NCBI GenBank assembly: GCA_027886175.1
Contig: JAJNNQ010000026.1
Location: 24,694,001-24,758,000 of the forward strand
Length of the DNA: 64,000 bases
Direction of reading: 5' to 3'
Origin: Phylloscopus collybita
Lineage: Eukaryota; Chordata; Aves; Passeriformes; Phylloscopidae
The notes below the pieces were generated by a model. It saw only the letters and a program-made list of their open reading frames with translations. It was not told the DNA's origin and did no database searches. How positions within the stretch are numbered: the stretch's first letter is position 1; each line of letters starts with the position of its first letter. Positions 13,704 to 27,257 of the stretch are shown here, piece after piece. Both the position numbers and the translations under genes were made by a program.

Positions 13704-15469
13704 TTCAGAAACCTCCCTCTAAAACCAGCAAGTAACCATCCCTCAACCACTGCCAGCATTGCTCCCCTTCAAGCAACCAAGCCAAGGGGCTGCACCTCTG
13801 AGGGGATGCAGGGTGAGCCAAGGCCACTTTTGTTCTGGGGCTTGTTCAGCTTCTGCTTCTCTAGGGAGCTGTGTGATGCTGGGGAGATCTCCTCAGCCAC
13901 ACGAAGGTGACTGCCTTGTTATAAGAACTCACCTGGCTGAGGGAATGCAGCTGCACCCAAACCTGGACTGTGCCCTGCCTTGCAGGGGATGCTGCAGAGG
14001 GCACTAACAGACATGACTGCCAGGCTGGTTGCCTTTGGAAAGGTCAGAGCCTGAGAGTAAAGCCGTGCTTGAATGGAGAGAAAGCATGGGATGCAGACAT
14101 GGAAAGCGATAAGGAAGGAAGGAGACATTCAGCATCTCAGTGGTAGCAGTGGCTTTTCCTGCTGGAGGGAGGGTGCAGAGGGCTGCATGCCCAGCCCACT
14201 CCCCATGCTGAGCACAGTATCTGCATTTGGCTCATAGGCCCTTCTCAAATAAATGAGTTGTCGTTGCCCTGGCTCTCCCAGAAAAGCTGATATCTCACCA
14301 GAGCTAAGAACTAAATTACTCCTTGTTTTTTCTGCATTTGAATCTGTTCACCCACAAAGCACACGTTCCTCTTGACAGGGAAAGGGCTGGTATAACCTGT
14401 GCACCCTGTGTGCATGAGAGCGTCTTGCGTGCTGGGGCAAAGTGCCCACATTCCGGGGTAAGATCAAACAGGGCAGAAATGCACATTCTTGCAATGTGGT
14501 TTCAAATAAATTGTGCAGTTGCCTTTTTTTCCTCCCCCCAAAGGATTCCTTTAAAGTGCAGGGTACAGTCCCCCACGTAGTTAACAAAATCCCTGCTACC
14601 GGCAGTACTGTGGTGCCCTCAAGTGGATGCAGAGCACTGAGAAATGTGCTACATTGCAGTCCCTGCTCCCTGCCTTGCAAATCCAGCCTGCAAACAAAGC
14701 TCCTGCCCACCACAAGAGCTCTTTGCAGTGCCAGAGGAATAAATGTGCTTCAGCATTAAGACTGCCAGACCAAAAGTTTCTCACTCAAGTAATTATTTTG
14801 TTTATGAAAAAAAATTTAAAAAGGTACTGACTACAGCACTACCCTCATGATATTTCCAAGGAAAAAGCTAAAAATAGAGATGATTTTAGAGATGAAAATA
14901 GAGACAGACCAAATGAGCTTGATTCCCCTCACCAGATGAGGTATTGCTGGCCTTCCTTTGGAAACTGGCAGTTGATACCAAATTGCCTGACATCAGCCCC
15001 TACCAATGTGCCATCCCACCACTTCTCAGTGCCAGCAGATGTAAAATACCCCATTTCCCACCTGCTGCTTCATTGGTGGCATGCTACCCATGTATGGCTT
15101 CCTCCTCCTGATGATTGTTCTTCCCATTTGCTGTGCTCTTCTGTCACAGCACAAAGACTTTGGGGCAGCACAGGCTCTGACAGCCACCCTTAAAGAAGAC
15201 AGCAAAGACCTTGAGAGGCTGGAAAGGTAATAAAAGCATCCTGACACCCAGGTCACATAATTTTTAAAAATCCCCAATATTTAAGACTATACAGTGAGCA
15301 TGGCTGTGCTTACTGCTCAGAGGTCACAGGGCCAATCATGCTACTGCTAGAGAGAACTTGAATCATGGAGGACTGACACAAAACCTAACAACGGCATTTA
15401 GGTAATTTACCTCAGCTAAACCCTCTGCAGGCAGAGGTTCTGTTGGAAGAGCACTGCTGGTGCTGATCT
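13704..15469. other. Intergenic, no gene recognised
   Basis: Relatively GC-richer intergenic sequence. Two overlapping open frames near 14348-14759 on opposite strands have no recognised homology and no splice support. Confidence 0.55.
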
Positions 15470-16020
15470 GAAGCACACAAAAGCCCAGCTCACTGTCCAA
15501 CCATGGCCCTTTCCACAGAGCTATTCCCCAGCAGTCCCAGCCTGCCCTGGTGCCCAGGGCAGGGTTTGGCATTTGCCCCTGCTGAATTTTATGGGATTCT
15601 TGTTTATCCATTCCTTCAGCCTACCTGGAAAAAGCACATCTGACCTCAAGCATTAATCATCTGCAAATCTGATGAGGGTGCATTGCATTGCCTCCCCCAG
15701 GCCACTGATGATGTAGAATAGGACACACCTGAACAACAAGTAGTGAACTGCAGGGGTCTGTAAAGTGCAACTCATTAACCACTGCCCTCTGATCCCAGTC
15801 ATCCAGCCAGCATTTCACCCATCTTCTAGCTGTCCATCTACCCTTCCCAATCCCTAATATCCTGCCTTGGTTACAAGAGTTTTATGGGAGGCAGTGCCAA
15901 AAGTCTTGCTAGAGTCAAGGGAAACATCATCTCTTGCTCACCCCTCATTCCCACATCCAGTCATTTCACCATAGAAGGCCATCAGATTAGCTAAGCATAA
16001 CTTAATCTTGTGAGCAGCTG
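15470..16020 (-). mobile_element. CR1 LINE fragment, reverse-transcriptase region
   Basis: Minus-orientation CR1 ORF2. The plus strand shows the antisense landmarks GGGTTTGGCATTTGCCCCTG, then CATCTGCAAATCTGATGAGG, TTATGGGAGGCAGTGCCAAA and CCATAGAAGGCCATCAGATT. In sense these correspond to the SKAFDTVSH-type region through the FADDTKLGG-type region. It is heavily diverged, with gaps and stops, and the low-coordinate edge is approximate. Confidence 0.82.
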
Positions 16021-19000
16021 TGGAAATAACTGGCAATAAAAAACTAAAGCGACCTCAAATCATATTGATTAGAAAGAACATTTCTAGGTGCATAGAGGAA
16101 TCATGGCCAACCAGAGTCAAACAGAAGCAACTGTCCAGCAGAGCAGGAATGAATACAAAACCTATTAAATCAGTGAATTAAGTCCAGAAATGGCTTACCT
16201 AATTTAGTTCTCTGAATCAGCTGCTTTAGAGTATTCCTGTGCAAAAGTATCCAAGCTGCTGTTAAAAACCTGTTAAAGATTTAACTCTCAAAGGAGTTAA
16301 TTAAAGAACCTGATTACAATACCTGTGAGTCACTGAAGGAGTGTATGGGCAATGCACTTCTAAAATACCAGCAGGACATGGGGCATCCAGCATATGGGCC
16401 AGGCACAAACAGACCCCAGCAAGCAGCGTGCTTGAGCAGAAACAGCAGGTTTGATCACAGCCTATAGTCACAGCAAAATTTAGACTTACTGCTGGAAGAC
16501 CAGCATTTGACTCTGGACAAAAAACATTTGCCATCCCTGTCCTCAAGAAACATGCCTTTCAGACATAGTCAAAAAGCTCTGTGTGCTTTAAATCAACATG
16601 GGTTACCCACAAATCAAATGCCAACCTGGGAGATATTTGGTGAGTGCAGGAATTTTTCCCTGAGGATCCATCAAAAGTGAGTTAAACTACAGTGCAGAGC
16701 CAGTGGCATGTCAGTGTTGTACAGCTCAGCCAACCATTACAAGAGTGTAACTCAACACAAAACCCTACCAAAAAAAGCTAGAGCTATGAATACAAAAGAT
16801 TGTTCATAATCTCTCAGGGACAGATGAGGAAGCTGTCAGTACAGGTAGAAACATGTTTAAAGGCACCTAGACTCTGACTAACAAAATGATTTTTTATAGA
16901 GAGAGATTAAAGAAAGCTAAAAGACATTTCATGTTATCTTGAAGGTGGACTGAGGACACTGTCAACACCTGCCAGTTCTATGCCAAAAATACAGGCCCAT
17001 GCAGAGAACAGGAGGGACTGCTGACATTGCCATGGCAGCTCTTTGACCAATGCCACTATCAATTTGACAGTGACTGGACAATGACATATTGCTCTGTAGC
17101 ATCATCACTGATAACAAACCCCAAGATGGCATGAAAAGAATCCCTGCCCACTCCTGGCACTTTGTTCTGATCATGACATTGGGATAGCTGAAGGAAGCAA
17201 ACCTGCCCTCTGGCTGCCACTGGCACACACCTGGTTTGGATAGTCACAGCTCACATTAAAAGCTTGCAGTCCTTAATACAAGGGCAGCCAGTAAGCAGCA
17301 GTTACTTGCAACAGAAATACAATATTACAGCACTTGCAGAAATTAAACGTTAAGCAATTAAAAGGCAATGTTTTGATCAAGGCAAATAGTTGAGTTCAGA
17401 ACGTAGAAGATGCAGCAGAACATCCTTCTGCTGAGGAAATCTCTTCTGGCCCTTAGTGCTCACCAACCACCAGTCCTGGCCCAGCCTGAAATGCACTTCC
17501 CAGGGCAGGCCTGTGGCCACACCAAACCAGAAGCATGAGGAGAGCACTCATAGGCTTGCCTCAGACCAAGATCTTCAGGCTTCTGATTCCTTTCTGACCA
17601 TTCTGGCCAGACAGTGACAACCACCCCTGCCACCCTGGGCAGCAGCACTGCCTACAGGAAAGAGCTGCTCTTTCTCTCTCATAAAACAGAAATTATCACC
17701 ATATGCTGTACCCTTTGGGAGGCTGGCAACCTCAAAAATAAAAAGTTCAAGACACAAACTAGAGAGAGACATTTGTCCTTACCAAATAGCTACTAAATCT
17801 GAAAGTCCAAAAGCCAGGACGTTTCATTTTTTTAAGCAAAGAGGATAGAAGGATTCCAAGATATTCTTTTAGAAACAACAAGTGATCAAAGAGTCAAAGT
17901 GTCAGGACAAACTACTGCAGATTGAGGAATACAGCTTTTGGTTTCTAAAATACTCAACATGAATTCCAGATATAACATTTCAGAATTTTATTTCAAAAAA
18001 AGTTTTAGAACTTGTCAAATTTTTTTTTTCTCCTAAAAGGTAATCAAAATGAACAGGATGTTCTCCTGCATAAAAAGAAACAGGGAAAATGAGGACAATG
18101 TACACATAACTAAATTTACATATGACCTCAAAAGAAATTTATTCTCTGCCTCAGTTTTCAATGAGGACCATAATGTCTCCTTGGAACAAGGGCATAGAAG
18201 CCATTGAAACTGAGCATGGTGTTGCATAACGCTGTTGTCCTGGAACTGGAAGAGCAGCTGTATTTGCAGCCAAGGGAAGGTGCTGATCACCATATCAGAA
18301 GCATCACTGCACACCTGCCCCAAGTCACTCTTTTCTTAGCATCCAGTACTGTCCAGAGACAAGCACTGAGGCAGCATGGACCTTAATTCTAACCCCAACA
18401 AGCTGCTTTTCAGTAACTTTGAAAGAATTGGCATATGAAACTGCAGCTTAGCTAGACTCATTTTGAAGTGAATGTAATATGGTAGAAGATCACCAAGACT
18501 AGTAACAGGCAATAAATGTGCTGATCCATGCAAGACTGACTAGCTTGATCTCAAAAGTATATCTTGATTTGAAAACATGCAACAGTAATGTAGAAATTGA
18601 CACAAAATACAGCTTGGGTATTAATGATGAGACTCTACTAAATAGTTTCTTTCCTTATGACAGTCAGGGGATTAGGATGCATTGCATATACCTTCCCATG
18701 CATCATCTGGCACAACTTTTTACTGGTTGGAATGGGGGGAAAGTGAACCATTAAGACAGATGGCAACATATAGTACTAATATTCATGTTCATCATGTGAC
18801 TTTGGATGTTATCCTCCTGGTCAGAAAGAAGTCAGAAGACTGAGTTGCTCAATGCAAAGTTCCAGTAGGCTGAAAAGAGGCTTTTGGAGCGCCTTCAAAG
18901 TTTAAGGATCACAGAATTAATGACACCACCAATATTCTAATAAAATTTATTATTACCTCTACCTTTATCATCCTCAATTCAGGATCAGTCGTTCAGGTCT

Positions 19001-22000
19001 AGGCGGTAAGGAAAAAAGTTGGGGTAACCTCAATCATACAAGCAGCAGGTTAAGTACCCAGAGCCAAAGCCTTTCACTGTGTGCTGTAAGCTAACTGTTG
19101 GAAGTGAAAAAGGTGGTCAGAAGAGTTCAGCATTAGTCATTTTTTCATTAGTTATGAAGCATAACTGCTTAAGCCATGAAGAAAAATGCTGCCTAGGGAT
19201 TGTACTTAGAAAAGTATTCCCTGAAAAGATAAATATTTCCCTCTAAAAGGCACCAGGTGAGACTTCTGAAATGTTTTCATTTTCAATGCATCTTGTTTGA
19301 ATGTGGCCAACCAGGAGGTGCAGAAGGGCCAAGACAGTTTAGTAGGTGGGTCAAGAAAATGGTCTACACAAAAGTCTGATTCACGTAGCCAAGAGGAAGG
19401 AAGTCTGGGAGAAAGAAGGAGAGCAGACACCATCCCAGAGAGGCTCATAATAGCTCACAAGGCGGAACAGTGAGGATGTAGCATCCTGGCTGGGCTTTTT
19501 TGCTTTGTTGTGTGTTTTGGTTTATTTAACTGCATCCGTTCACACAAGGAACTACAGTAGGGTTTTCCTTTAGATAGAAGTGTATGCTTCATCTAATCCT
19601 GCATTCATATCTTCATCTTTCCTTTATGCTTGGCCTGTCTTAGGGAAATTCTTCATTATCAGGTTATGATGTTCTAAGAGATGCTTAAGATGAAAATCAA
19701 TTAACCTCTGTGATGCCATATCTCAATACAGACTTTACATTATTATTACAATTGCAAAATTGAGAGAAACATAGAATGAGTAAGCCTCCAGTTGCAGTGA
19801 CTCCTGTTTACTGTAATCAGACAGAATGAATAAGCTTTTATGGAAAATGTGCTTCCATGCAGCTTTGGATGCACAACTCAGGCATTAGCAATGTTTATGG
19901 ATTGACTCATTACACAGCCAGTCTTTCTGCATTTCCCTTCTGAGAACATACAGGTTTTCAGACATAATCAAAACCAGGATTTCTGATATGCAGGAAAGTT
20001 TATTTTTCACTTGTATTCCATGGAGCAGAATCTCCCTGAACTCAAAAAGATCCTTGGCCAGAGTTTGAAAGGACAAGATTTAATTGTCCAATATAGTGAC
20101 AGACAAGTGAACAGCAAATGCTCTGGGCTCCTTATTATTCAGCACTTATTCCAGATCCGGGAAGGACCTAAACTCCAGGACACAGATGTCTTATGTTCAG
20201 AATTATAGCAGGAATCTACCCAAATGATACCAGGCCCTTGTCTAAAGTGAAACCCAGAACTTGAAAGGAAGAGTGTGAGTTTCTTGAACCAGCATTTCCC
20301 CATGAAACCACCCCTGGAAATGTTCCAGCTATTGCCTTGAAACAGGGTGTAAGGACATGCATATAGCAAAGTGTGAGGCAAGGTGCTGTGGGAAGACTGA
20401 GCACACAGGGAACTCTGAAAAAGAAGGGCTAGCCAAACAAGTTTTGCAGGACCCACCCATGTACAAAAACCCACCAGTGTGCCAAAGTGGTTATTGAAAC
20501 ATCACGACCTGCACCGACCTAAGCTGCCGGCAGGAATTGCTGCTGCTGTTATCAGCAGGCAGTGTGTGAAGTGGGACCTAGTGCCAACTAGGTCAGGACA
20601 TGGTTACAAGCAGAGTCACAAGAAAGCCACAGCATGTATACAGAACCTAAAAGTGAATCTGTGGGACCAAGCCTCTGACAAGCAGATCTGAACCCTGGTT
20701 CTACTACAAAGTGCTGTAGTTGACTACCCTTGCACTACTTGCTTTCTTGTAGCCTTGCTCCAAAGCTGACACCCAGGCATCAGCCTGCCATGATCCCAGC
20801 TTCCAGGTGCCCTTCTCTGAGGTACAGTGTATGATCTCAGCAGGGAAGTTACAGCAAAGCTACAAAACCTGCCCGACTCCTTGAGGCAGTGGCTCAGGTG
20901 GCAGGTGGGAAGCGAGATAAGGTGGCACAGCTCTGGCCAAGCCGCTGCTGGTACACAATGCCTGCTAAAACATGATTGCCTTCCATTGACACTGACAGAG
21001 CAAATACATTCAAGTGCTGCTTGGGAAAGGTGCCACAAGTGACAGGCACAAAGATGGAAATCAAGTATCTAGGACCCAAAGAAACCCAATCAATTAAAGA
21101 ATCTATGGTCACAGGGGTCAGAGCACAAGGCAGCGTGGTCTGCTGAACTTTTTTATCATGAACCCTTTCAGCAAGGTAAGCAATTCCATTTCTGGCAAAA
21201 TATCCCAGGCACTTGGGATCAGATATATATATATAAAATATATAGGGGGAATTCCCAAGCCAGAGATTACATCTCACCACTTATGTACAATAAGCATAAG
21301 CCAAGGATCATCCTGGCCTCCTTGAACATATCCAATCTCTTTTTGAACATACTTGTATCTTTTGTTCCACAACACTTTAGATGTACTTACATGTTGCATA
21401 CTAAACCCCAGGATCTTCCTTTCATCCATTTCTAACAGTCTGATCATTTCATCAGCTCCTAGCCCTACGCAATGCTGATTCCTCCCATCCAGCAGCCAGC
21501 CAGAGTCAGTGTTTCCTAGAGGAAGTCATACAGCTTTTAGTCTTGTATAGAAGTAATTTCCATCCCCTTGGACACCTGCATTGGTTCTCTCCATATTCTC
21601 TAGCTTTATTAAACCTTTCCAAGGACTGCAGACAGCACTCAAACCAAATATGTTTACAGAGTAGCACACCAATATTTTCCTGCATTCTCTTCCTTTCCCA
21701 ATAATTAATATTCTAATTGGTTCCTTTGATATAAGGTTTGGACAGACATTTTCAGAGAACTATGCATAATGCAGAACCATCCCCAAATATCACTCCACAG
21801 CCCCCTTGTGTTGTATGTATGTTAGGATACTTTTTTCCCGTGTGAATTCCTTTGTGTTCTGTCAACACAGGCTTTATTTACTACAGAAGGCATATTTGGT
21901 AGTCTAATTTACAAGTTTCAACATGCATGAAGACCAGTATCATATTCACTACCTTCCCTTTCTGTGTTCCTAAGACTAATCTAAAAATCACACAGGACAG

Positions 22001-24406
22001 CATCTCACACAGCTCTTAAAAACTCCTTTAGAATCCAGCAGTCAAAGCTGCCTGGGTCTGGAGAGCTTTATCAACTCTCCTAAAAAGCTGCCACTGGCAC
22101 ATCAATTTCAAGTAGTTCCTTGGACTAATATCTTACAGAGCATGGCTTGACATGAAAATTTCCAAGTTTCTCAGCTCTGAACACAGATGCATGTGACTTG
22201 GCTTTTCTTTCCAGATGAGAAGCTAGAGCAGCAACAGGAACATTCTCTAACCCATTGCAAACAGCAAGCCAAAAGCCAGGGTTTCTTTGAAGCTTCATCT
22301 GCTGTCACTAAAACCAATGCTTTGTTCATATTTGCATTGCTTAGCACCCACCACTGCAGTTAGGAAGAGTCTTTACCTTTGCTGTGCTGGATATCTGCTA
22401 AATCCAAAGATCAGACTGAAAGAGATTTAGGCAGACACTCATCTTTCACTCAGGTACCCAAGACCTGCTGAAGACTCAGAACTTCTCATTACTGAGGTTC
22501 CTTCCTGAAATGTTGGCGAGTGCTTCCTGCTGAATGGCTCAGGAATCTTTGCACCACACAGCAGCTGCTGCAGTTCCCAGAACTTCCCCACCACTGTGGA
22601 AGGGACTTCACTGCCTTCTGCTGCACAGAACTATGTGTCCCACTGATGGACATTCAAACACATGTGGGTGACAAGTTTAATGCCTGATAAGAATATTTCA
22701 AAGTACAATGCCCCTCTGCAATAGCAGTGCAGAGCTTTATGCCCCAATGAGTCACTGAACACAAGCAGCACTGTATAGATCCATGGTACTGAACAGCTTT
22801 CTGCCAAACTCTAAGCAAACAAGACAAAGAATGTAAAGAGCTAAGACTCACAGAAATATTTTATCTGTGACTTGGCAGTGCTAGCTAACAGAATCATTTA
22901 GGACTTCTAAGATTCAGTCTATTCAAGACTACAAAGGAAGCAAGTACAAATCCAATTCATATTTCCTTATATATAGTTACTCAAAAGCCAATTAAAAACA
23001 CAATTAACATTAACATAAAATAGGGGGAAAGCTAGAGACAGAGAGCATGTAACAAAGAGGAATTCAAAGCATACACTTACCACATAACATACACATTAAG
23101 TGGGTACAGAGACAAACCAGAGATCCTTACAACATATAGGGGTTAAGACCAATGGACAGATGCCGTTTAAAACTGACCTACTTGTGCTTATTCAGGGTTC
23201 AGAACTGTTCAAAACTGACCTATTCCTTGTGTTATTCAGGGTTCAGAACAGTGGTACCACTATTCCCTATCAAATTAGTCATATCTTTCATTGCAAAATC
23301 TGCCTGGATTTTAGCAATTCATCTGATTAGAGCCAAAATCTTGAAATTGCATCATTGTTTAGCTGTGAATATTCTACCTGCCAAGAGAAGGAATTGAGGT
23401 AAGGAGTCAGATTTTTATCTCAGGTTTCATTTCAGCAACTCCCATGAAAGTGTATAGACAGGCTCTATAAAGACTTCTTCTGTGTCCATACAGGTGTTCA
23501 CCTCTATATCCTACAAGTAAATCACACTGCATTAACTGCTCCATTCTTTATGGCCTTTATCTCACAAGATTTATCTCTTGATCACTTTATGTGAAGTAGT
23601 AAACAAACACGGGCACACTGTAGCAGCTCCCTTACAGACTGACAAGCCTTGTGCTCCTGGAGGGTGGGCACAGATAACCAAGTTGGGAGGAGATGTCTAC
23701 ACCAAGCAGAAAGGGAATACTCCCATATTAGCAGTTTATCCTTAGCTGAAACAGCAGCAAGGCAGTAAGTGTAAACAACCGGAAGAGAGAAGCAAGGAGC
23801 TGTCATAGCAGGCACCTACAAGGGTTAGCCAGACATCCTTGTTGAGTTCAGGGAACAAGCTAGACTTCACACTGGGCTAGAACTCAAGTGTTCCTCAACT
23901 GTTGAATTTTTGATTTGATACTTATCACCACTCCCAGAATTAGTTAAAACTGTTTAGCATGGGACAATTATCAGATACTTAAAGAACAGAAATCCACAGG
24001 AGGGACCAAAATAGTGACAGTCTGACAGCTTACCTTCAGACTACTAACTCGTATGTCTGCTCTGCATTCTGCTGTTAGGGATTTTACTCTTTCACCTCCT
24101 GCACAGCAACACGTTCAGCAGTAGCACCTTAAGAGTGCCTTCCACAAGACTAGATGAGCAGCAGGAGTTTGACTTCTCCAGCATCATGGTGATGGATTTG
24201 TGAATAGATTTTTCTTGTTTCTTGGTCAAGTGTCCTTGGAGCAGAGGTATATGCAAGCTAACACCCTCCTTTTCTTGTACTTGTCAAGGACTCCATTCTA
24301 GATGTTGTCACAAGATTGACTACATGAGCAGAGCCTTCAAAACTTAAACTCTGTTTAGCATTTGAACCCCAGCTAACCTAACAGAGCAGATTTCAGGCAG
24401 AGTCAA
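16021..24406. other. Intergenic, no gene recognised
   Basis: About 8.4 kb with no identifiable gene. It contains a (TA)n run at 21222-21242, an imperfect tandem duplication at 23169-23254, and many short random open frames. Some parts may be very old transposon relics that I cannot classify. Confidence 0.55.
23169..23254. repeat. Two-copy imperfect tandem repeat, about 42-bp unit
   Basis: Unit 1 starts at 23169 and unit 2 at 23211. Both begin AAAACTGACCTA and share TTATTCAGGGTTCAGAAC with small indels between. Confidence 0.9.
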
Positions 24407-24725
24407 ATAATCATGGAATCAAAAAATGTCCTGAGGTGGAAGGGACCCACAAGGATCAAGTCCACCCCAAGACTCACACCATGTGCCTGAGAACATTGTC
24501 CAAACATTTTTTGAACTCTGTCAGACTTTGTGCTATGATCACTTCCCTGGGGAGCCTGTTCCAGTGCTCAGCTACCCTCTGGTTGAAGAATTGAAGAACC
24601 TTTTTCTGATATCCAACCTAAACCTCCCCAACACAGTTTCCTGCCATTCCCTCAGCTCCCACCACCAGAGGAGAGATCAGTGCCTGCCCCTCCAGTTACC
24701 CTCACAAGGGAACTGGAGACTGAGT
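24407..24725 (-). mobile_element. CR1 LINE 3' end fragment
   Basis: Minus-orientation CR1 tail. The plus strand begins with the antisense terminal repeat (ATCATGGAATC), then GGTGGAAGGGACCCACAAGG, CCTGGGGAGCCTGTTCCAGT and TTTCTGATATCCAACCTAAA. It is 5'-truncated and non-coding. Confidence 0.92.
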
Positions 24726-26539
24726 AATACTAAACCCATTCATAAATGAAAATGGAAGTCACCCTTCTGCAGTTAGGTTTCTTTTATAGTGTCAGCTGCT
24801 GAGCAGAGCTTTTGGATCACAGTTTTAGATTTAAAGGCTGTAAGTTCCCAAACCCATTTTTCCAACAAGAATTACAACAGAGAACTTATTGAAGTGTTCT
24901 CATTTACCTTTGTACCCTTCACATAGCTGCAGTATCTCACTGTTAACTGATACAGTATTGTAGTACACATGTATCCACTAACACTAACTTACTCTGCTTT
25001 ACCAGCCATCATCTCTCTCCATTAGATACAATGTCCTGAAATGCAGCTTTGAGAGTGACAGTAATGCAGGATGGACATTTTGTAACCTTGAAAAAGCTTC
25101 TAGCAGTTACTTGTTACCCAACATTTAAGATTATTATTTTTTTGTCCTTTAAATCTAATCACACAACATTTCTGTAATTCACTTACACTTTTAAGACACC
25201 AGCAGAACCTGAGAAGGGACATAGTTGTTTGTAAGGCGGAAAAAAAGTTGGAATAGATTGAAGACAGGTAAGTGGCAGCTGCCAAGGTAGACAGACATCC
25301 TGCAGCATGTCATTGAGGTGGGGAAGGAGTATAAATCAACTACCCATCTGCCATGGAAAAAAAATATTTAAAAGGGATGACTGATAGCAACCCACTACCT
25401 CTCATCAGCCCCAGGGCTCTTTCATAAGCTCCCTCTCATGCCAGTTATATTTCCTGTGGGTTCTTCAGCAGTCATGGAATAAGAGAAAGGTTTGATAAAC
25501 CATACACTACAAAAGAAAAATAGCTGTAGCTATTGCAGCACTGCTGTGCACTAATGTAGCATTGCTTCTCAATATTCAACAAAAACTAGAGGAGTAAAAC
25601 AGCAAAAGTTAACAATTGTATCATTAGAATAATTACAACAATTTTCTTTTTCAAGATCTATAACCTAGACAAGTAGTTGGGAAACTTCAATTTATGAAAA
25701 GACATTTCTGTAAAGATTTTCTTCACAGGTTTTTCTCTGAAGAGGCTGATACTTCTTCCCTCCCCTGCTCCAGAGAAAGCCAAAATGTTTCAGGTCACAT
25801 ACCATACCAGCCTCTCAAACTGTTTAGAATATGAAATGTGCAGAACAATAAAATTTTTTTCTTCATTGGATTCAACGTCGAGAATTTTAACATCTATATA
25901 ACAAACTATAAGCAAAAGGTGGAGTACAATTAGCATAAGTACTCCTTATGCCTGAAATACCACTGAACTTCTGCAGCAGCACAAGACCATTATGGGGAAC
26001 AAACCTTTTTCACCAGAAATATGGGACAACTGCCCCCATCCTGCCAGATGACTGAGATTCCACACCGTGTTTCCTATAATGACAATGAGATGAACATCTT
26101 AAAGTTTGTCATGCCAGCTTTGCTCTTAGGAAGGAGATATGCTGTTCTTGTGTGCGCTCCAACACCGGGGTACACACTGGAGCACACATTCTCTGCCCCT
26201 GCTGCAGCCCTCCTCTTTATCAGGAATAGTTCCCATCCCACTCCTGATCACTCTCCCTCTGTGATGTGGAGAATCACAGCTAAGGGACAAGGGAGGGCAG
26301 GTATGAACATGCACTTGCCAGAACATACTTGAACATACCAGAAATATAATTCAGTTAAAACCCGACCAATCAAATAACCATCCAAAATCCACTTCTCTTA
26401 CATTCAGTGCATTTTAGAGAATGCTTAGTATTAATGCTTTTAAAAATCCTAATTAGTAATTTATTACCATTACAAATCCTGAAGGATTTTCTATTATTTT
26501 GAAATTTGAAAAGCAGACTACACTTATAATAGCATTTTT
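24726..26539. other. Intergenic region downstream of TTK
   Basis: AT-rich sequence with no recognised gene. An extra minus-strand AATAAA lies at 26460-26465. Confidence 0.55.
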
Positions 26540-27167
26540 AATACAACAAGAGCCATTTTATTCATTTAAGTTCATAACAGTACTGATGATTCCATCATAA
26601 CACAACCACAGAACAGCTCAAAAACTGGGTGACATTTACTTGCATCTACCAATATTGTAACTGGTGGTTTATACAAAGTGTTCATTTCCTTGCTTACAGT
26701 CAAAGCTGGACACGAGATGTTTGTTAGTAAAGGACAGAACAGCATAACACTCTGTTCATGCCTTAGAAGATGTTTCAAAGGTATTTCATGTTTTTCACGT
26801 ATATCAATTGGCATTTCTAGGGAACTTTTTTATATTAGCTTCTCATAAGATCTCATCTTCTCAAAAGCTTCTTAAAAGCTTCTCATAGAAGTTTTTGTAC
26901 TCCAGACACTGTAGTGCTTTGTAAGTAACACAGACCATAATCACCAGGTAGCTATTGTCATTGCTCAACCCAAGCAGCATGGAAGGAGTGAAAGAGCCCA
27001 CAGTGAAAAGCATTCAATTAAATTCTTTTTAATGACCTGCAAGCATTATCAGAACAGAATGAACATATAAAAATGCAAACTTTATGCTGAGTGTCCTTTT
27101 AAAAGCTAGCAGCACAAAATACTTTTTGAACAGACCAGACATCTGTTGCTTCCTGAACAGTAGTACA
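26540..27167 (-). other. TTK: Inferred TTK 3' untranslated region
   Basis: This AT-rich stretch directly follows the TTK stop. Two candidate poly(A) hexamers are visible on the minus strand: an ATTAAA variant at 27033-27028 and AATAAA at 26562-26557. A further AATAAA lies at 26465-26460. The true cleavage site cannot be decided from sequence alone. Confidence 0.5.
26557..26562 (-). terminator. Candidate TTK polyadenylation signal AATAAA
   Basis: Canonical hexamer on the minus strand about 605 bp after the TTK stop. An earlier ATTAAA variant at 27028-27033 is an alternative that would give a much shorter 3' UTR. Confidence 0.4.
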
Positions 27168-27257
27168 TCATTTTGTTGTCCATGTTTTTTGACTCCCAGT
27201 TTTTGCAAATGCTGATACATCAAGAGTTTTACCACTGCTGCACTGTTCATATAAAGT
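27168..27257 (-). CDS. TTK: TTK coding exon 21 with stop codon (residues 846-874)
   Basis: The last exon reads [20 protein letters not shown], then GSQKTWTTK and TGA (27170-27168). TLYE at the junction matches mammalian TTK, while the tail diverges, as is usual for this end of the protein. The acceptor is ttcag. Confidence 0.94.
   Translation of the reverse strand, partial: TLYEQCSSGKTLDVSAFAKTGSQKTWTTK

Noticed and set aside
14348..14759. Overlapping frames of 121 and 105 codons on opposite strands
   Set aside because: They overlap antisense, which is expected by chance in a GC-richer patch, and neither resembles a known protein.
20894..21280. 128-codon minus-strand open frame
   Set aside because: No recognised domain. 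It includes a (TA)n-derived stretch, so it is likely random.
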